A stretch of DNA of 64,000 nucleotides, taken from Mimachlamys varia (taxonomy: Eukaryota > Mollusca > Bivalvia > Pectinida > Pectinidae). Of the stretch, positions 35,701 to 45,300 are shown one piece after another. Location: assembly GCA_947623455.1 (NCBI GenBank), contig OX392535.1, positions 41,130,688 through 41,194,687 of the forward strand. Direction: 5' to 3'. A model generated the notes under the pieces. That model was not told the origin of the DNA and ran no database searches. It saw only the letters and a program-made list of their open reading frames with translations. How positions within the stretch are numbered: position 1 is the first letter of the stretch; each line of letters opens with the position of its first letter. A program made the position numbers and the translations under genes.

Positions 35701-38700
35701 TACAATCATTTATACATGTAGTTATATAATCTGTTGGTGTTTTAGTGTTACAATCGTTTATACATGTAGTTATATAATCTGTTGGTGTTTTAGGGTTACA
35801 ATCGTTTATACATGTAGTTATATAATCTGTTGGTGTTTTAGGGTTATACAATCGTTTATACATTTAGTTATATAATCTGTTGGTGTTTTAGAGTTACAAT
35901 CGTTTATACATGTAGTTATATAATCTGTTGGTGTTTTAGGGTTACAACCATTTATATATGTAGTTATATAATCTGTTGGTGTTTTAGGGTTACAATCGTT
36001 TATACATGTAGTTATATAATCTGTTGGTGTTTTAGGGTTACAATCGTTTATACATTTAGTTATATAATCTGTTGGTGTTTTAGGGTTACAATCGTTTATA
36101 CATTTAGTTATATAATCTGTTGGTGTTTTAGGGTTACAATCGTTTATAAATTTAGTTATATAATCTGTTGGTGTTTTAGGGTTAAAATCGTTTATACATT
36201 TATTTATATATAAACTGTTGGTGTTTTAGGGTTACAATCGTTTATACATTTAGTTATATAATCTGTTGGTGTTTTAGGGTTACAATCGTTTATACATTTA
36301 GTTATATAATCTGTTGGTGTTTTAGGGTTACAATCGTTTATACATTTAGTTATATAATCTGTTGGTGTTTTAGGGTTACAATCGTTTATACATAAAGTTA
36401 TATAATCTGTTGGTGTTTTAGGGTTACAATCGTTTATACATGTAGTTACATAATCTGTTGGTGTTTTAGGGTTACAATCGTTTATACATGTAGTTACATA
36501 ATCTGTTGGTGTTTTAGGGTTACAATCGTTTATACATGTAGTTACATAATCTGTTGGTGTTTTAGGATTACAATCGTTTATACATGTAGTTACATAATCT
36601 GTTGGTGTTTTAGGGTTACAATCGTTTATACATGTAGTTACATAATCTGTTGGTGTTTTAGGGTTACAATCGTTTATACATGTAGTTACATAATCTGTTG
36701 GTGTTTTAGGGTTACAATCGTTTATACATGTAGTTACATAATCTGTTGGTGTTTTAGGGTTACAACAGTTTATACATGTAGTTACATAATCTGTTGGTGT
36801 TTTAGGGTTACAACAGTTTATACATGTAGTTACATAATCTGTTGGTGTTTTAGGGTTACAATCGTTTATACATGTAGTTACATAATCTGTTGGTGTTTTA
36901 GGGTTACAATCGTTTATACATGTAGTTACATAATCTGTTGGTGTTTTAGGATTACAATCGTTTATACATGTAGTTACATAATCTGTTGGTGTTTTAGGGT
37001 TACAACAGTTTATACATGTAGTTACATAATCTGTTGGTGTTTTAGGGTTACAATCGTTTATACATGTAGTTACATAATCTGTTGGTGTTTTAGGGTTACA
37101 ATCGTTTATACATGTAGTTATATAATCTGTTGGTGTTTTAGGGTTACAACCATGCCTACAAGACATACATCACCACACAGGCCCCGCTACACAAGACTGT
37201 GAGGGACTTCTGGAGGATGGTCTGGGAACAGCAGTCACGGGTCATACTAATGCTCACTCCCATGCAAGAAAATGGACAGGTAGCTATAGACTGTGACTGC
37301 AATGTCAGCACCTCAGGCAACATTTCACCTCAGTTGGTTTTACTTGATTAAATCCTAAGTACCGTAAAACCCAACTTACTCGAACCTGGTTAACTTGAAT
37401 ACCCTTCATTTGTCGAACTGTTTGTTTGGTTCCCAACAAGTTATGTGTACATATACGACCAACATCAGATTACTCTAATACCATGTATTCCATGAACTTT
37501 TAAATAATGTCCCCAATGAGTTCTAGTAAGTTGGGTTTTACAGTACTTCTCTTGATTTTCCTTGGTTTCACTTACGACACATGTGGAAGTTTGGAATAAG
37601 CTCCCCTTCCCTCATTTCCGCTCTTTTTATTGCACTGAACACTTTGGTTTAACCCTGTACAAGACGGTATCACTAACAATCAATACTTTCTTTAACCCAT
37701 TCACCCCTGAAGACACATTTTGAACTCTTCCAACTCAATGGCTGCAATAGTTCATTATGAAAATAAAGTTATGAATGAGTTAAAGTCAGTGGAACTAGGA
37801 ATTTTAGCTATCATTTGAGATAGTGTTCTAACCTCTCACAAAATGCTTGCCAAATTATGAATGCTGAAATAGAATGTCTGCAGTGGAAAGCGAAATAAAA
37901 ATAGTGTTGATAGAATGATATGTATAAAGAATTTTGTGTTCACTAGCCCAGCTACGAGCCATACTGGCCTAACATAGAATGATATAAAGGATTTTGTGTT
38001 TACTAGCCCAGCTACGAGCTGTACTGGCCCAACATAGAATGATATAAAGGATTTTGTGTTTACTAGCCCATGCCAGCTACGAGCCGTACTGGCCCAACAT
38101 AGAATGATATAAAGGATTTTGTGTTTATACTAGCCCAGCTACGAGCCGTACTGGCCCAACATAGAATGATATAAAGGATTTTGTGTTTACTAGCCCAGCT
38201 ACGAGCCGTACTGGCCCGACACAGAAGGTATGGACTCCTGTCTACAGTTTGGGGATATCACCGTGGTGCTGAAGAAAAAAGATGTCCAGCAGGAGTACAC
38301 CACATATATACTTCAGCTCAAGGATATTGAGGTAGATACTTACATTATATTGTAGCCTTATTAAATACTAGCTGTGATACCACTCGGCTAGAGGAATCAT
38401 TCCTTTAGGTCAAATGGTTTAGCCTTTACCAGGCAAAGGCAAAAACAACATTTAACTCATTCACCCCTTATTTTTCATAATGAACTCTTCCAATCTTTGA
38501 ATTGGAAGAGTTCAAATGGGTCTTCAGATGTTAATTAGTTAAAGCAAAAATCATTTGGCAATTCATATTTTTTCAAAAATGAGAACAGCTTGTGCCTGAA
38601 ACTTAAATTACAAAATGAAATCCTCTTTCTCAAGGGCTACTACGTATACGTATATGTACATATCAAGTAAAGATATATTTGCCAAGTTGTTTAAAGAGGA

Positions 38701-41700
38701 GAAGTAGTTTTTAGGTCATCTTACCCAAAAGGTCAGGATGACCTATAGCCATCGTGCACTGTCCGTTGTCATTCACTGTGCGTACACTTTCCCTTTAAGC
38801 AACATTTTCTCAATAACCGAAGGGCCCAGGGTGCTGATATTATACATATACCATGCTGGGATGAAGGGCTTCCAAGTTTGTTAAAATGAATAACCTTGAC
38901 CTACTTTCAAGGTCACAGGGGTCGAATATGTTATAATCTTTTAGCAATTTCTTGTTACTGATATTTCGCCTGTAGCCTGCTGGGATGAAGGGTTACCAAG
39001 TTTGTTCAAGTGAATAGCCTTGATCTACTTTCAAGGTCACAGGGGTCATACATGTCAAAATCTTAAAGCGACTTCTTCTCAATAACCAAATGACCCAGGG
39101 TTCTGATATTTGGCTTGTAGCATGCTAGGATGGCTCATTCCCCGAACACCAACTCTGGTAACTTGAAAGAAATGTGTTTATATAGGAAACCCTTTGAAGT
39201 TTAAGTTATGGTCTGTTTCAACTAAGAATGTATGATACTTAGTCAGTATTAAATGAAATTAACAATTTGGAAATATTCTCATGTATTACAGCTTCAAGTA
39301 ATAGAAAATGATAAAAATGGAAAGTAAGAATTAAATTATATTACTTGAAAAATAAATATCCTTATTAAAATCGAATTATTTAAAGCATATTGATGATAAA
39401 ATAAAGTTTCTATTCATACATGTATGATATACAAAATGTACAATAACAGACATTAAACTGATGTCAGACAAATCTGTACAAGTTTAACTTTTATATTCTG
39501 TGATATAAATAAGGCATTTGACAGGGTTCGGCATGTAGGTATTTGTATAAACTTTACAAAATTGGTATAAAAGGAAAATATTTGAGTGGTTAAGAGCTTA
39601 ATTAATTGATGGATATACCAATCAAATACTTAATCCATATCTTCAGGAGTTCCTCAAGGATCTGTTCTTTGTCCCTTTTTATTTCTACATTTATTGATAT
39701 AACAGCTGATGTAACTTCTTATATTAACTTGTTTGTAGTTGATACTTCTCTATATGTTATTGAAGATAGTGATGGGGACCTTGATACACCTGCTGATTAA
39801 ATAAATGATGATATTTCATCGATCCCTGCGTGGGCTTATCAATGAATTGCAAATTATTTTTAATCCAACTAAAACAGTAGCATTAACTTTTACTCTAACG
39901 ATATAGTTCAAAATAACTGCAACTTTATACAATAGGTTTGAGTTGAGAGGAACTGTGAGTGAAAGTCGTCTTTGTAATGTGGTATCTAAATTGTGTTTTG
40001 TGTAATTCCTGATATTGATAAAGCAAAAGAAAAAAAACTTTTACTCTAAATTTTTCTAATCCTCACCCCTCTTTTCTTTAATAACCATACTATAAAACAG
40101 CATGACTGCCACAAACATATTTTTTCTATATGATCTTTTAGGCTAAATTAATTTAGATGTCTTTTCAATGGTGTATTTGGTATGTCAGATGAAATAAATT
40201 CAACTATACTTAATTATACTACCTCATACATTTACATATACATTGTCTATAAAGCACTAAAACACTCTAAATGTATAAGTAATTCATATTTTAGTAAGGT
40301 AGTTCTAAAAATGTAATATAAATCATAATAAAGGTATGAGAGTGATTGAGAAAGGGATCTTTAATTGATCAAACATACTGCTAAGTTCCTACTCCATCTA
40401 CATCGAAATAAAATAGGATACTGGTTATCTTTGTTGGGAAAGATTTAAAAAGGCTCAACCTGCTGTCTAATAATATTATTGATACATGTACATTTGTATA
40501 CTATTTCCTTTTTAGTACTTGTTTATAAATCTTGTATAAATGATAAAAAATTTTGAAATTAAATACATTGGTGTATATTACACTAATTTACACAAATCTG
40601 AAACTTAAATACATATCAATAAATAAATGATAATTTACACATACATATATCGGAAAGAAGGTGTAATAAATCATTAAAATGATGATTTGTGCAGCTGTTT
40701 TATGCAATCCTATTTATCATTAGTTATTGAGTATCTGATTACTTACCAGAAGTTGATTTACCTGTACAACATTTCTGCTATAGACTATAACTCACTATCA
40801 TCACAACTGACCACCTAAATAAACATGTTTTTATAAGCAGAGTTGGTGTTCGGGGAAGTCCCCGCCCAATATCCTCTATTTATCACATAACTGACCCGTT
40901 CAGTCAAGTCATACGGCCATGTCATAAAAATGGTATTACACATGTAATAACACTATTGTGACGTCATAAACAAATGACGTCTGTATGACATCATATGATT
41001 GTCTCGGTGGTGAAAATCGTACTGTCACAGAAGAAATTTGCCTTTCTTATAGAGAATCAATTTGAGAATTTTTGTGTATTTTCTCATAAATATAAGTTAT
41101 GTGATAAATAGACTCTTGACACTCGTGTCAATGAAATATGGAATTTATTAAACTCGTTAAAGAATTTAATTTTAAAGGCTTGTGACATATTAAATTATCC
41201 AACTACGGTTGGTAGACAAAGTACATGAACGCTGTATGAATTACTCCATTAGTTACTGATACATAAGTGCTCTCTTCCTTTACAGAACAACTTGATCCGT
41301 GAGATACATCATTTCTGGTACACCTCCTGGCCGAGGAATGGAACACCAGAGCCTATATCACTGGTCAAGTTTATCCTGGACACTCGTCCACACTTTGAAG
41401 ATAGTGGAGCACCAGTTGTCATCCATTGCGGGTTTGTAGTTCAGTTAGAATGTTAATTGTTGTTATATTCTTCAGTACAATTCCTTCTTTACACAAGGAA
41501 CTCCCAGAATACTAATCCATAAAAGTTTCTGAAATCAAATAAAAGAAAAGTTAGAAGTTTGTATTTCCTGCTTAAGTTGCTTTTGTTGCAACAGTATATT
41601 TTTTTTGTCATAGGAAACAAATTATTTCAATTAACTTTTAGACTTTTTGAAGGACTAAAATTGCACTATTAGTCAATTACAAAAATAATTGATAAGAAAA

Positions 41701-42317
41701 GATGATGATAAAAATGACAAATTTTTATCTCTTTCAATTGCATTATTTTTAACCAAACTCGAATGTATCTGACTATACCTGTTATGATGGCTTGTGCCTG
41801 TGTCTTTTTGTGATACATTGAGTCTACAAAATCCAATAAGACCAGCACTTTTATGAAATATCACAATATACCGAACAATTTCAGAACTGCTAATTCAGCA
41901 TAGGGGCGCGTGGCCGAGTTGTTAAGGTGTCCCCACATTCTACCACTAGCCCTCCATTTCTGGGTTGCGAGTTCAAAACCCACCTAAGGCAGTTGCTATG
42001 TACTGACCATAGGTCAGTGGTTTTTCTTTTGGTACTCTTGCTTTCCTCCACCTCTAAACCCTGGCATGTCCTTAAATGACCCTGGCTGTTAAAAGGACGT
42101 AAACAAAATGAATTAAACCAAACCAGCCAATTAAGCTTGCCTGTTGTATATTTTCAGTCCTGGTACTGGGAGGACTGGCACGCTGATAGCTATAGACATC
42201 TGTATGAGGTCGTTTGAAGACAGACGGAAGGTGGACGTTCTCAACTGTGTACACTGTATCAGAGGAGAGAGAGCTGGAGCTGTACAGACCAAGGAACAGT
42301 ATCATCTTATCTATAAT
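23669..42317 (+). CDS. receptor-type tyrosine phosphatase with mucin-like ectodomain, both ends open
   Basis: Twelve in-phase exons (1267 codons): 23669-23713, 24938-25127, 25824-28237, 29518-29682, 30359-30514, 33262-33351, 33962-34043, 34948-35024, 37142-37279, 38194-38331, 41286-41431, 42158-42317. Order: short N-terminal part, acidic E/P/H-rich region, Ser/Thr-rich mucin-like stalk with many N-glycosylation sites, a structured juxtamembrane segment, one membrane helix, then a PTP domain ([83 protein letters not shown]). The nucleophile Cys and P-loop Arg are kept. The WPD Asp is Arg, so catalysis is doubtful. The signal peptide and the end of the domain are not in view. Subfamily uncertain. 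Confidence 0.86.
23850..24400 (+). mobile_element. family-2 tRNA SINE with tandemly expanded tail
   Basis: Head GGTGGCCAAGTGGTTATAAG (A box) and CTACCGCTAGCCCTTTGGT. From about 23995 the tail CTGGCACATCCTTAAATGAC, CATAGCTGTTAATAGGACGT, ACTTATAAAACAAAATA repeats about six times with a period near 60 bp. The single-copy form of this tail ends the SINE at 41902. Confidence 0.65.
24938..25127 (+). CDS. RPTP gene, extracellular exon with Cys residues
   Basis: Acceptor TTAATTTCAG, donor GTGAGT, 63 codons plus one base. Encodes [29 protein letters not shown] and [11 protein letters not shown]. No domain is recognised; a CUB-like beta segment is possible but unproven. Only this frame is open. Confidence 0.6.
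25824..28237 (+). CDS. RPTP gene, 2.4-kb extracellular exon (acidic plus mucin-like stalk)
   Basis: Acceptor GTGTTTTTCAG, donor GTAAAT, 805 codons. A Met upstream at 25646 is intronic. First third: Glu/Pro/His-rich, with a 12-bp repeat giving GEPHGEP units (26068-26140) and an exact 33-bp duplication giving [11 protein letters not shown] twice (26229-26294). Middle: Ser/Thr-rich, expected to carry O-glycans, with N-x-S/T sites (NDTS, NQTV, NSTD, NSSV, NITS, NTTV, NVTF). Last about 110 residues: not low-complexity, with [20 protein letters not shown], a SEA- or RESP-like juxtamembrane fold by position only. Missing features: no fibronectin or Ig repeats. Confidence 0.85.
28298..28540 (+). mobile_element. 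family-1 SINE
   Basis: CTTGCCTTTCACCAAGGTGG, GGGGTTGATCAATACCCC, GACATGAAAATG, GTCTTCTCAGGGTACTCGGG, GGCCAACAAGAGTGATTA and TAAGTTAGATAACTTGTTTC, as in the copy at 4168. Intronic. Confidence 0.7.
28827..29273. mobile_element. pogo/Tigger-like MITE with TA duplications
   Basis: Left CAGTGTACCCTCGACCTATC, then GCCACC; right GGTGGCGGTATAATGAGGGT, then ACACTG. Flanked by TA on both sides (28825-28826, 29274-29275). Subterminal CCACCCTCGCATACCGC repeats; about 447 bp, no transposase. Confidence 0.8.
29518..29682 (+). CDS. RPTP gene, transmembrane exon
   Basis: Acceptor TTTCTGTCTCCAG, donor GTAAGC. Encodes [12 protein letters not shown], a short Pro/Ser stalk, then the helix [20 protein letters not shown]. 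The basic stop-transfer IHRRQSGKR comes from the next exon. Confidence 0.86.
30359..30514 (+). CDS. RPTP gene, cytoplasmic juxtamembrane exon
   Basis: Acceptor TTTTTTTGCCATTAG, donor GTGAGG. Encodes [20 protein letters not shown] and a Ser/Pro-rich linker. A family-1 SINE begins 20 bases after the donor. Confidence 0.82.
30535..30772 (+). mobile_element. family-1 SINE
   Basis: GGTGCAGTGGATAGGGGACT (A box), TTGCCTTTCACCAAGG, GGGGTTTGATTCCC (B box), GACGTGAAAAAGG, GGGCCAACAAGAGTAATT and a T-rich tail. One of the better-kept copies. Confidence 0.72.
31428..33162. mobile_element. 1.7-kb DNA-transposon-like element with perfect 25-bp inverted ends
   Basis: GCCATACCAATTTGATTTAT then TGTTC at 31428-31452 is repeated in exact inverted form at 33138-33162. 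The interior shows no protein frame. The piggyBac-like MITE at 32617 lies inside. No clear target duplication was seen. Confidence 0.75.
32617..33000. mobile_element. piggyBac-like MITE, TTAA-flanked, nested
   Basis: Inverted ends AGGCCCAATATACGTAACTT and AAGTTACGTATATTGGGCCT (20 bp, perfect), each bounded by TTAA (32613-32616, 33001-33004). 384 bp, non-coding. Confidence 0.82.
33262..33351 (+). CDS. RPTP gene, linker exon
   Basis: Acceptor GTATTTCAG, donor GTCAGT, 30 codons: [20 protein letters not shown] then [10 protein letters not shown]. In phase; N-terminal approach to the PTP domain. Confidence 0.78.
33962..34043 (+). CDS. RPTP gene, KNRF exon (start of PTP domain)
   Basis: Acceptor CATTTTCAG, donor GTAAGT. 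Encodes [15 protein letters not shown] and [16 protein letters not shown] is the KNRY phosphotyrosine-recognition loop with Tyr changed to Phe. Confidence 0.86.
34948..35024 (+). CDS. RPTP gene, DYINANY exon
   Basis: Acceptor TTTTTTTTCAG, donor GTGAGT. Encodes [20 protein letters not shown] then NANYVS, a core PTP motif. Confidence 0.9.
35265..35480 (+). mobile_element. family-1 SINE, degenerate
   Basis: GGTACTGGTCAGCTGCCTGA, GTTTCCTCGCACTATAAGAC, CCATGCCAACAAAAGTG and TATAAGTTGGATAACTT match the family-1 body and tail. The A/B box half is worn. Confidence 0.5.
35574..37141 (+). repeat. 48-bp tandem array (about 33 copies) carrying a copied 3' splice site
   Basis: Unit: CTGTTGGTGTTTTAG, then GGTTACAATCGTTTATACAT, GTAGTTACATAAT. 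The last unit's TTTTAG is the acceptor of the exon at 37142, whose first bases are GGTTACAACC, so every unit is a copy of that acceptor and exon start. Two subtypes (GTTATATAAT and GTTACATAAT) form separate blocks. Because 48 is a multiple of 3, the minus strand stays open for 320 codons; that frame is an artefact. Confidence 0.95.
37142..37279 (+). CDS. RPTP gene, [13 protein letters not shown] exon
   Basis: Acceptor GGTGTTTTAG from the last 48-bp unit, donor GTAGCT. Encodes [20 protein letters not shown] and [20 protein letters not shown], core PTP motifs (usually TQGPL). 46 codons, phase 0 at both ends. Confidence 0.9.
37362..37543. mobile_element. pogo/mariner-like MITE with TA duplications
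   Basis: Ends CCGTAAAACCCAACTTACTC and GTAAGTTGGGTTTTACAG, TA on both sides (37360-37361, 37544-37545). 182 bp. Confidence 0.78.
37692..37783. mobile_element. TTAA-type hairpin MITE, copy 3
   Basis: TTAACCCATTCACCCCTGAA at the left, ATGAATGAGTTAA at the right; the middle TTGAACTCTTCCAACTCAA is shared with other copies. Confidence 0.68.
37905..38220 (+). repeat. 60-bp tandem array carrying a second copied 3' splice site
   Basis: Unit: TAGCCCAGCTACGAGCCGTA, CTGGCCCAACATAGAATGAT, ATAAAGGATTTTGTGTTTAC. Four decoy copies from about 37944, with small insertions in two, precede the real acceptor GTTTACTAG at 38193. Each decoy repeats about 24 coding bases (PSYEPYWP), then diverges to AACATAGAATGA, an in-frame stop. 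Confidence 0.93.
38194..38331 (+). CDS. RPTP gene, YWPD exon
   Basis: Acceptor TTTACTAG, donor GTAGAT. Encodes [40 protein letters not shown] and QLKDIE. The usual Lys-Cys before xxYWP is absent. 46 codons. Confidence 0.87.
38452..38542. mobile_element. TTAA-type hairpin MITE, copy 4
   Basis: TTAACTCATTCACCCC at the left, TTAA at the right, with an internal inverted pair GAACTCTTCCAAT / ATTGGAAGAGTTC. Confidence 0.65.
38712..39130 (+). mobile_element. interspersed repeat with about 110-bp internal units
   Basis: Starts TTAGGTCATCTTACCCAAAA. Repeated blocks: CAATAACCGAAGGGCCCAGG, GCTGGGATGAAGGG, CCTTGACCTACTTTCAAGGT, CACAGGGGTC. Related to the old repeat split by the element at 17033 and to pieces near 25410. 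No protein. Confidence 0.6.
39138..40857. mobile_element. 20-bp perfect inverted repeats enclosing LINE debris
   Basis: TTCCCCGAACACCAACTCTG at 39138-39157 and its exact inverse at 40838-40857. The interior holds the decayed reverse transcriptase. Either an element that captured or was hit by a LINE, or an old inverted duplication. No target duplication seen. Confidence 0.6.
39490..39900 (+). pseudogene. decayed non-LTR retrotransposon reverse transcriptase
   Basis: Across frames and stops: [14 protein letters not shown] (usual DISKAFDRVWH), then [16 protein letters not shown] (usual [14 protein letters not shown]), then [15 protein letters not shown] (usual LFADDTSLY, so the catalytic DD is lost), then FNPTKT. 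The order is that of a Jockey/CR1-type LINE. Many frameshifts and stops; dead. Fainter 3' remains continue to about 40650 and 41120-41270. Confidence 0.8.
40876..41111. mobile_element. MITE with 17-bp inverted ends
   Basis: CTATTTATCACATAACT at 40876-40892 is exactly inverted at 41095-41111. 236 bp, containing TGACGTCATAAACAAATGAC and other CRE-like bases. Non-coding, intronic. Confidence 0.7.
41286..41431 (+). CDS. RPTP gene, WPD-loop exon (WPR) and start of P-loop
   Basis: Acceptor CCTTTACAG, donor GTTTGT. Encodes [39 protein letters not shown] and VVIHCG. The general-acid Asp of SWPDxG is Arg (codon AGG). The catalytic Cys (TGC) is present. Confidence 0.9.
41902..42122 (+). mobile_element. 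family-2 tRNA-derived SINE
   Basis: GGGGCGCGTGGCCGAGTTGT (A box), CTACCACTAGCCCTCC, GGGTTGCGAGTTCAAAACCC (B box), body CAGTGGTTTTTCTTTTGGTA, tail CTGGCATGTCCTTAAATGAC. Full-length copy and reference for the family. Confidence 0.75.
42158..42317 (+). CDS. RPTP gene, P-loop and Q-loop exon
   Basis: Acceptor TATTTTCAG, donor GTAAGT, 160 nt. Completes [20 protein letters not shown] (HCx5R intact, though SA of HCSAG is GP), then [20 protein letters not shown] and EQYHLIYN (Q-loop Gln present). The last 29 bases are the source of the 35-bp array that follows. Confidence 0.92.
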
Positions 42318-45300
42318 GTAAGTACAAGGACCAGTACCGTCTTATCTATAGTGTAAGTACAAGGACCGGTACCGTCTTATCTATAGTGTAAGTACAAGGA
42401 ACAGTACCGTCTGATCTATAGTGTAAGTCCAAGGAACAGTACCGTCTTATCTATAGTGTAAGTACAAGGACCAGTACCGTCTTATCTATAATGTAAGTAC
42501 AAGGACCAGTACCGTCTTATCTATAGTGTAAGTACAAGGACCGGTACCGTCTTATCTATAGTGTAAGTACAAGGAACAGTACCGTCTTATCTATAGTGTA
42601 AGTACAAGGACCAGTACCGTCTTATCTATAGTGTAAGTACAAGGACCGGTACCGTCTTATCTATAGTGTAAGTACAAGGAACAGTACCATCTTATCTATA
42701 GTGTAAGTACAAGGACCAGTACCGTCTTATCTAGAGTGTAAGTAGAAGGACCAGTACCGTCTTATCTATAGTGTAAGTACAAGGACCAGTACCGTCTTAT
42801 CTATAGTGTAAGTACAAGGACCAGTACCGTCTTATCTATAGTGTAAGTACAAGGACCAGTACCGTCTTATCTATAGTGTAAGTACAAGGACCGGTACCGT
42901 CTTATCTATATACTAGGACCAGTACCGTCTTATCTATAGTGTAAGTACAAGGACCAGTACCGTCTTATCTATAGTGTAAGTACAAGGACCAGTACCGTCT
43001 TATCTATAGTGTAAGAACCAGGACCAGTACCGTCTTATCTATAGTGTAAGAACCAGGACCAGTACCGTCTTATCTATAGTGAAAGTACAAGGACCGGTAC
43101 CGTCTTATCTATATACTAGGACCAGAACTGTCTTATCTATAGTGTAAGTACAAGGACCAGTACCATCTTATCTATAGTGAAAGTACAAGGACCGGTACCG
43201 TCTTATCTATATACTAGGACCAGTACTGTCTTATCTATAGTGTAAGTACAAGGACCGGTACCGTCTTATCTATAGTGTAAGTACAAGGACCGGTACCGTC
43301 TTATCTATAGTGTAAGTACAAGGACCGGTACCGTCTTATCTATAGTGTAAGTACAAGGACCAGTACTGTCTTATCTATAGTGTAAGTACAAGGACCAGTA
43401 CTGTCTTATCTATAGTGTAAGTACAAGGAACAGTACTGTCTTATCTATAGTGTAAGTACAAGGACCAGTACCATCTTATCTATAGTGTAAGTACAAGGAC
43501 CAGTACTGTCTTATCTATAGTGTAAGTACAAGGACCAGTACCATCTTATCTATATCTATAGTGTAAGTACAAGGACCAGTTCTGTCTTATCTATAGTGTA
43601 AGTACAAGGACCAGTACTGTCTTATCTATAGTGTAAGTACAAGGACCAGTACCATCTTATCTATAGTGTAAGTACAAGGACCAGTACCATCTTATCTATA
43701 TCTATAGTGTAAGTACAAGGACCAGTACCGTCTTATCTATAGTGTAAGTACAAGGACCGGTACCGTCTTATCTATAGTGTAAGTACAAGGAACAGTACCA
43801 TCTTATCTATAGTGTAAGTACAAGGACCAGTACCGTCTTATCTAGAGTGTAAGTACAAGGACCAGAACCGTCTTATCTATAGTGTAAGTACAAGGACCAG
43901 TACCGTCTTATCTATAGTGTAAGTACAAGGACCAGTACCGTCTTATCTATAGTGTAAGTACAAGGACCAGTACCGTCTTATCTATAGTGTAAGTACAAGG
44001 ACCGGTACCGTCTTATCTATATACTAGGACCAGTACCGTCTTATCTATAGTGTAAGTACAAGGACCAGTACCGTCTTATCTATAGTGTAAGTACAAGGAC
44101 CAGTACCGTCTTATCTATAGTGTAAGAACCAGGACCAGTACCGTCTTATCTATAGTGAAAGTACAAGGACCGGTACCGTCTTATCTATATACTAGGACCA
44201 GTACCGTCTTATCTAGAGTGTAAGTACAAGGACCAGAACCGTCTTATCTATAGTGTAAGTACAAGGACCAGTACCGTCTTATCTATAGTGTAAGTACAAG
44301 GACCAGTACCGTCTTATCTATAGTGTAAGTACAAGGACCAGTACCGTCTTATCTATAGTGTAAGTACAAGGACCGGTACCGTCTTATCTATATACTAGGA
44401 CCAGTACCGTCTTATCTATAGTGTAAGTACAAGGACCAGTACCGTCTTATCTATAGTGTAAGTACAAGGACCAGTACCGTCTTATCTATAGTGTAAGAAC
44501 CAGGACCAGTACCGTCTTATCTATAGTGAAAGTACAAGGACCGGTACCGTCTTATCTATATACTAGGACCAGTACTGTCTTATCTATAGTGTAAGTACAA
44601 GGACCTGTACCATCTTATCTATAGTGAAAGTACAAGGACCGGTACCGTGTTATCTATATACTAGGACCAGTACTGTCTTATCTATAGTGTAAGTACAAGG
44701 ACCGGTACCGTCTTATCTATAGTGTAAGTACAAGGACCGGTACCGTCTTATCTATAGTGTAAGTACAAGGACCGGTACCGTCTTATCTATAGTGTAAGTA
44801 CAAGGACCAGTACTGTCTTATCTATAGTGTAAGTACAAGGACCAGTACTGTCTTATCTATAGTGTAAGTACAAGGAACAGTACTGTCTTATCTATAGTGT
44901 AAGTACAAGGACCAGTACCATCTTATCTATAGTGTAAGTACAAGGACCAGTACTGTCTTATCTATAGTGTAAGTACAAGGACCAGTACCATCTTATCTAT
45001 ATCTATAGTGTAAGTACAAGGACCAGTTCTGTCTTATCTATAGTGTAAGTACAAGGACCAGTACTGTCTTATCTATAGTGTAAGTACAAGGACCAGTACC
45101 ATCTTATCTATAGTGTAAGTACAAGGACCAGTACCATCTTATCTATATCTATAGTGTAAGTACAAGGAACAGTACTGTCTTATCTATAGTGTAAGTACAA
45201 GGACCGGTACCGTCTTATCTATAGTGTAAGAACAAGGACCAGTACTGTCTTATCTATAGTTTTAGTACAAGGACCAGTACCATCTTATCTATAGTGTAAG

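Noticed and set aside
35574..37141. Telomere-like TTAGGGTTA motif in each unit
   Set aside because: Occurs once per 48-bp unit and is explained by the acceptor TTTTAG joined to GGTTAC of the exon.
36204..37166. 320-codon minus-strand open frame with a 16-residue repeat ([16 protein letters not shown] type)
   Set aside because: It is the reverse of the 48-bp intron array. 48 is divisible by three, so the frame stays open by arithmetic. No promoter or splice context, and it overlaps the start of a real exon.
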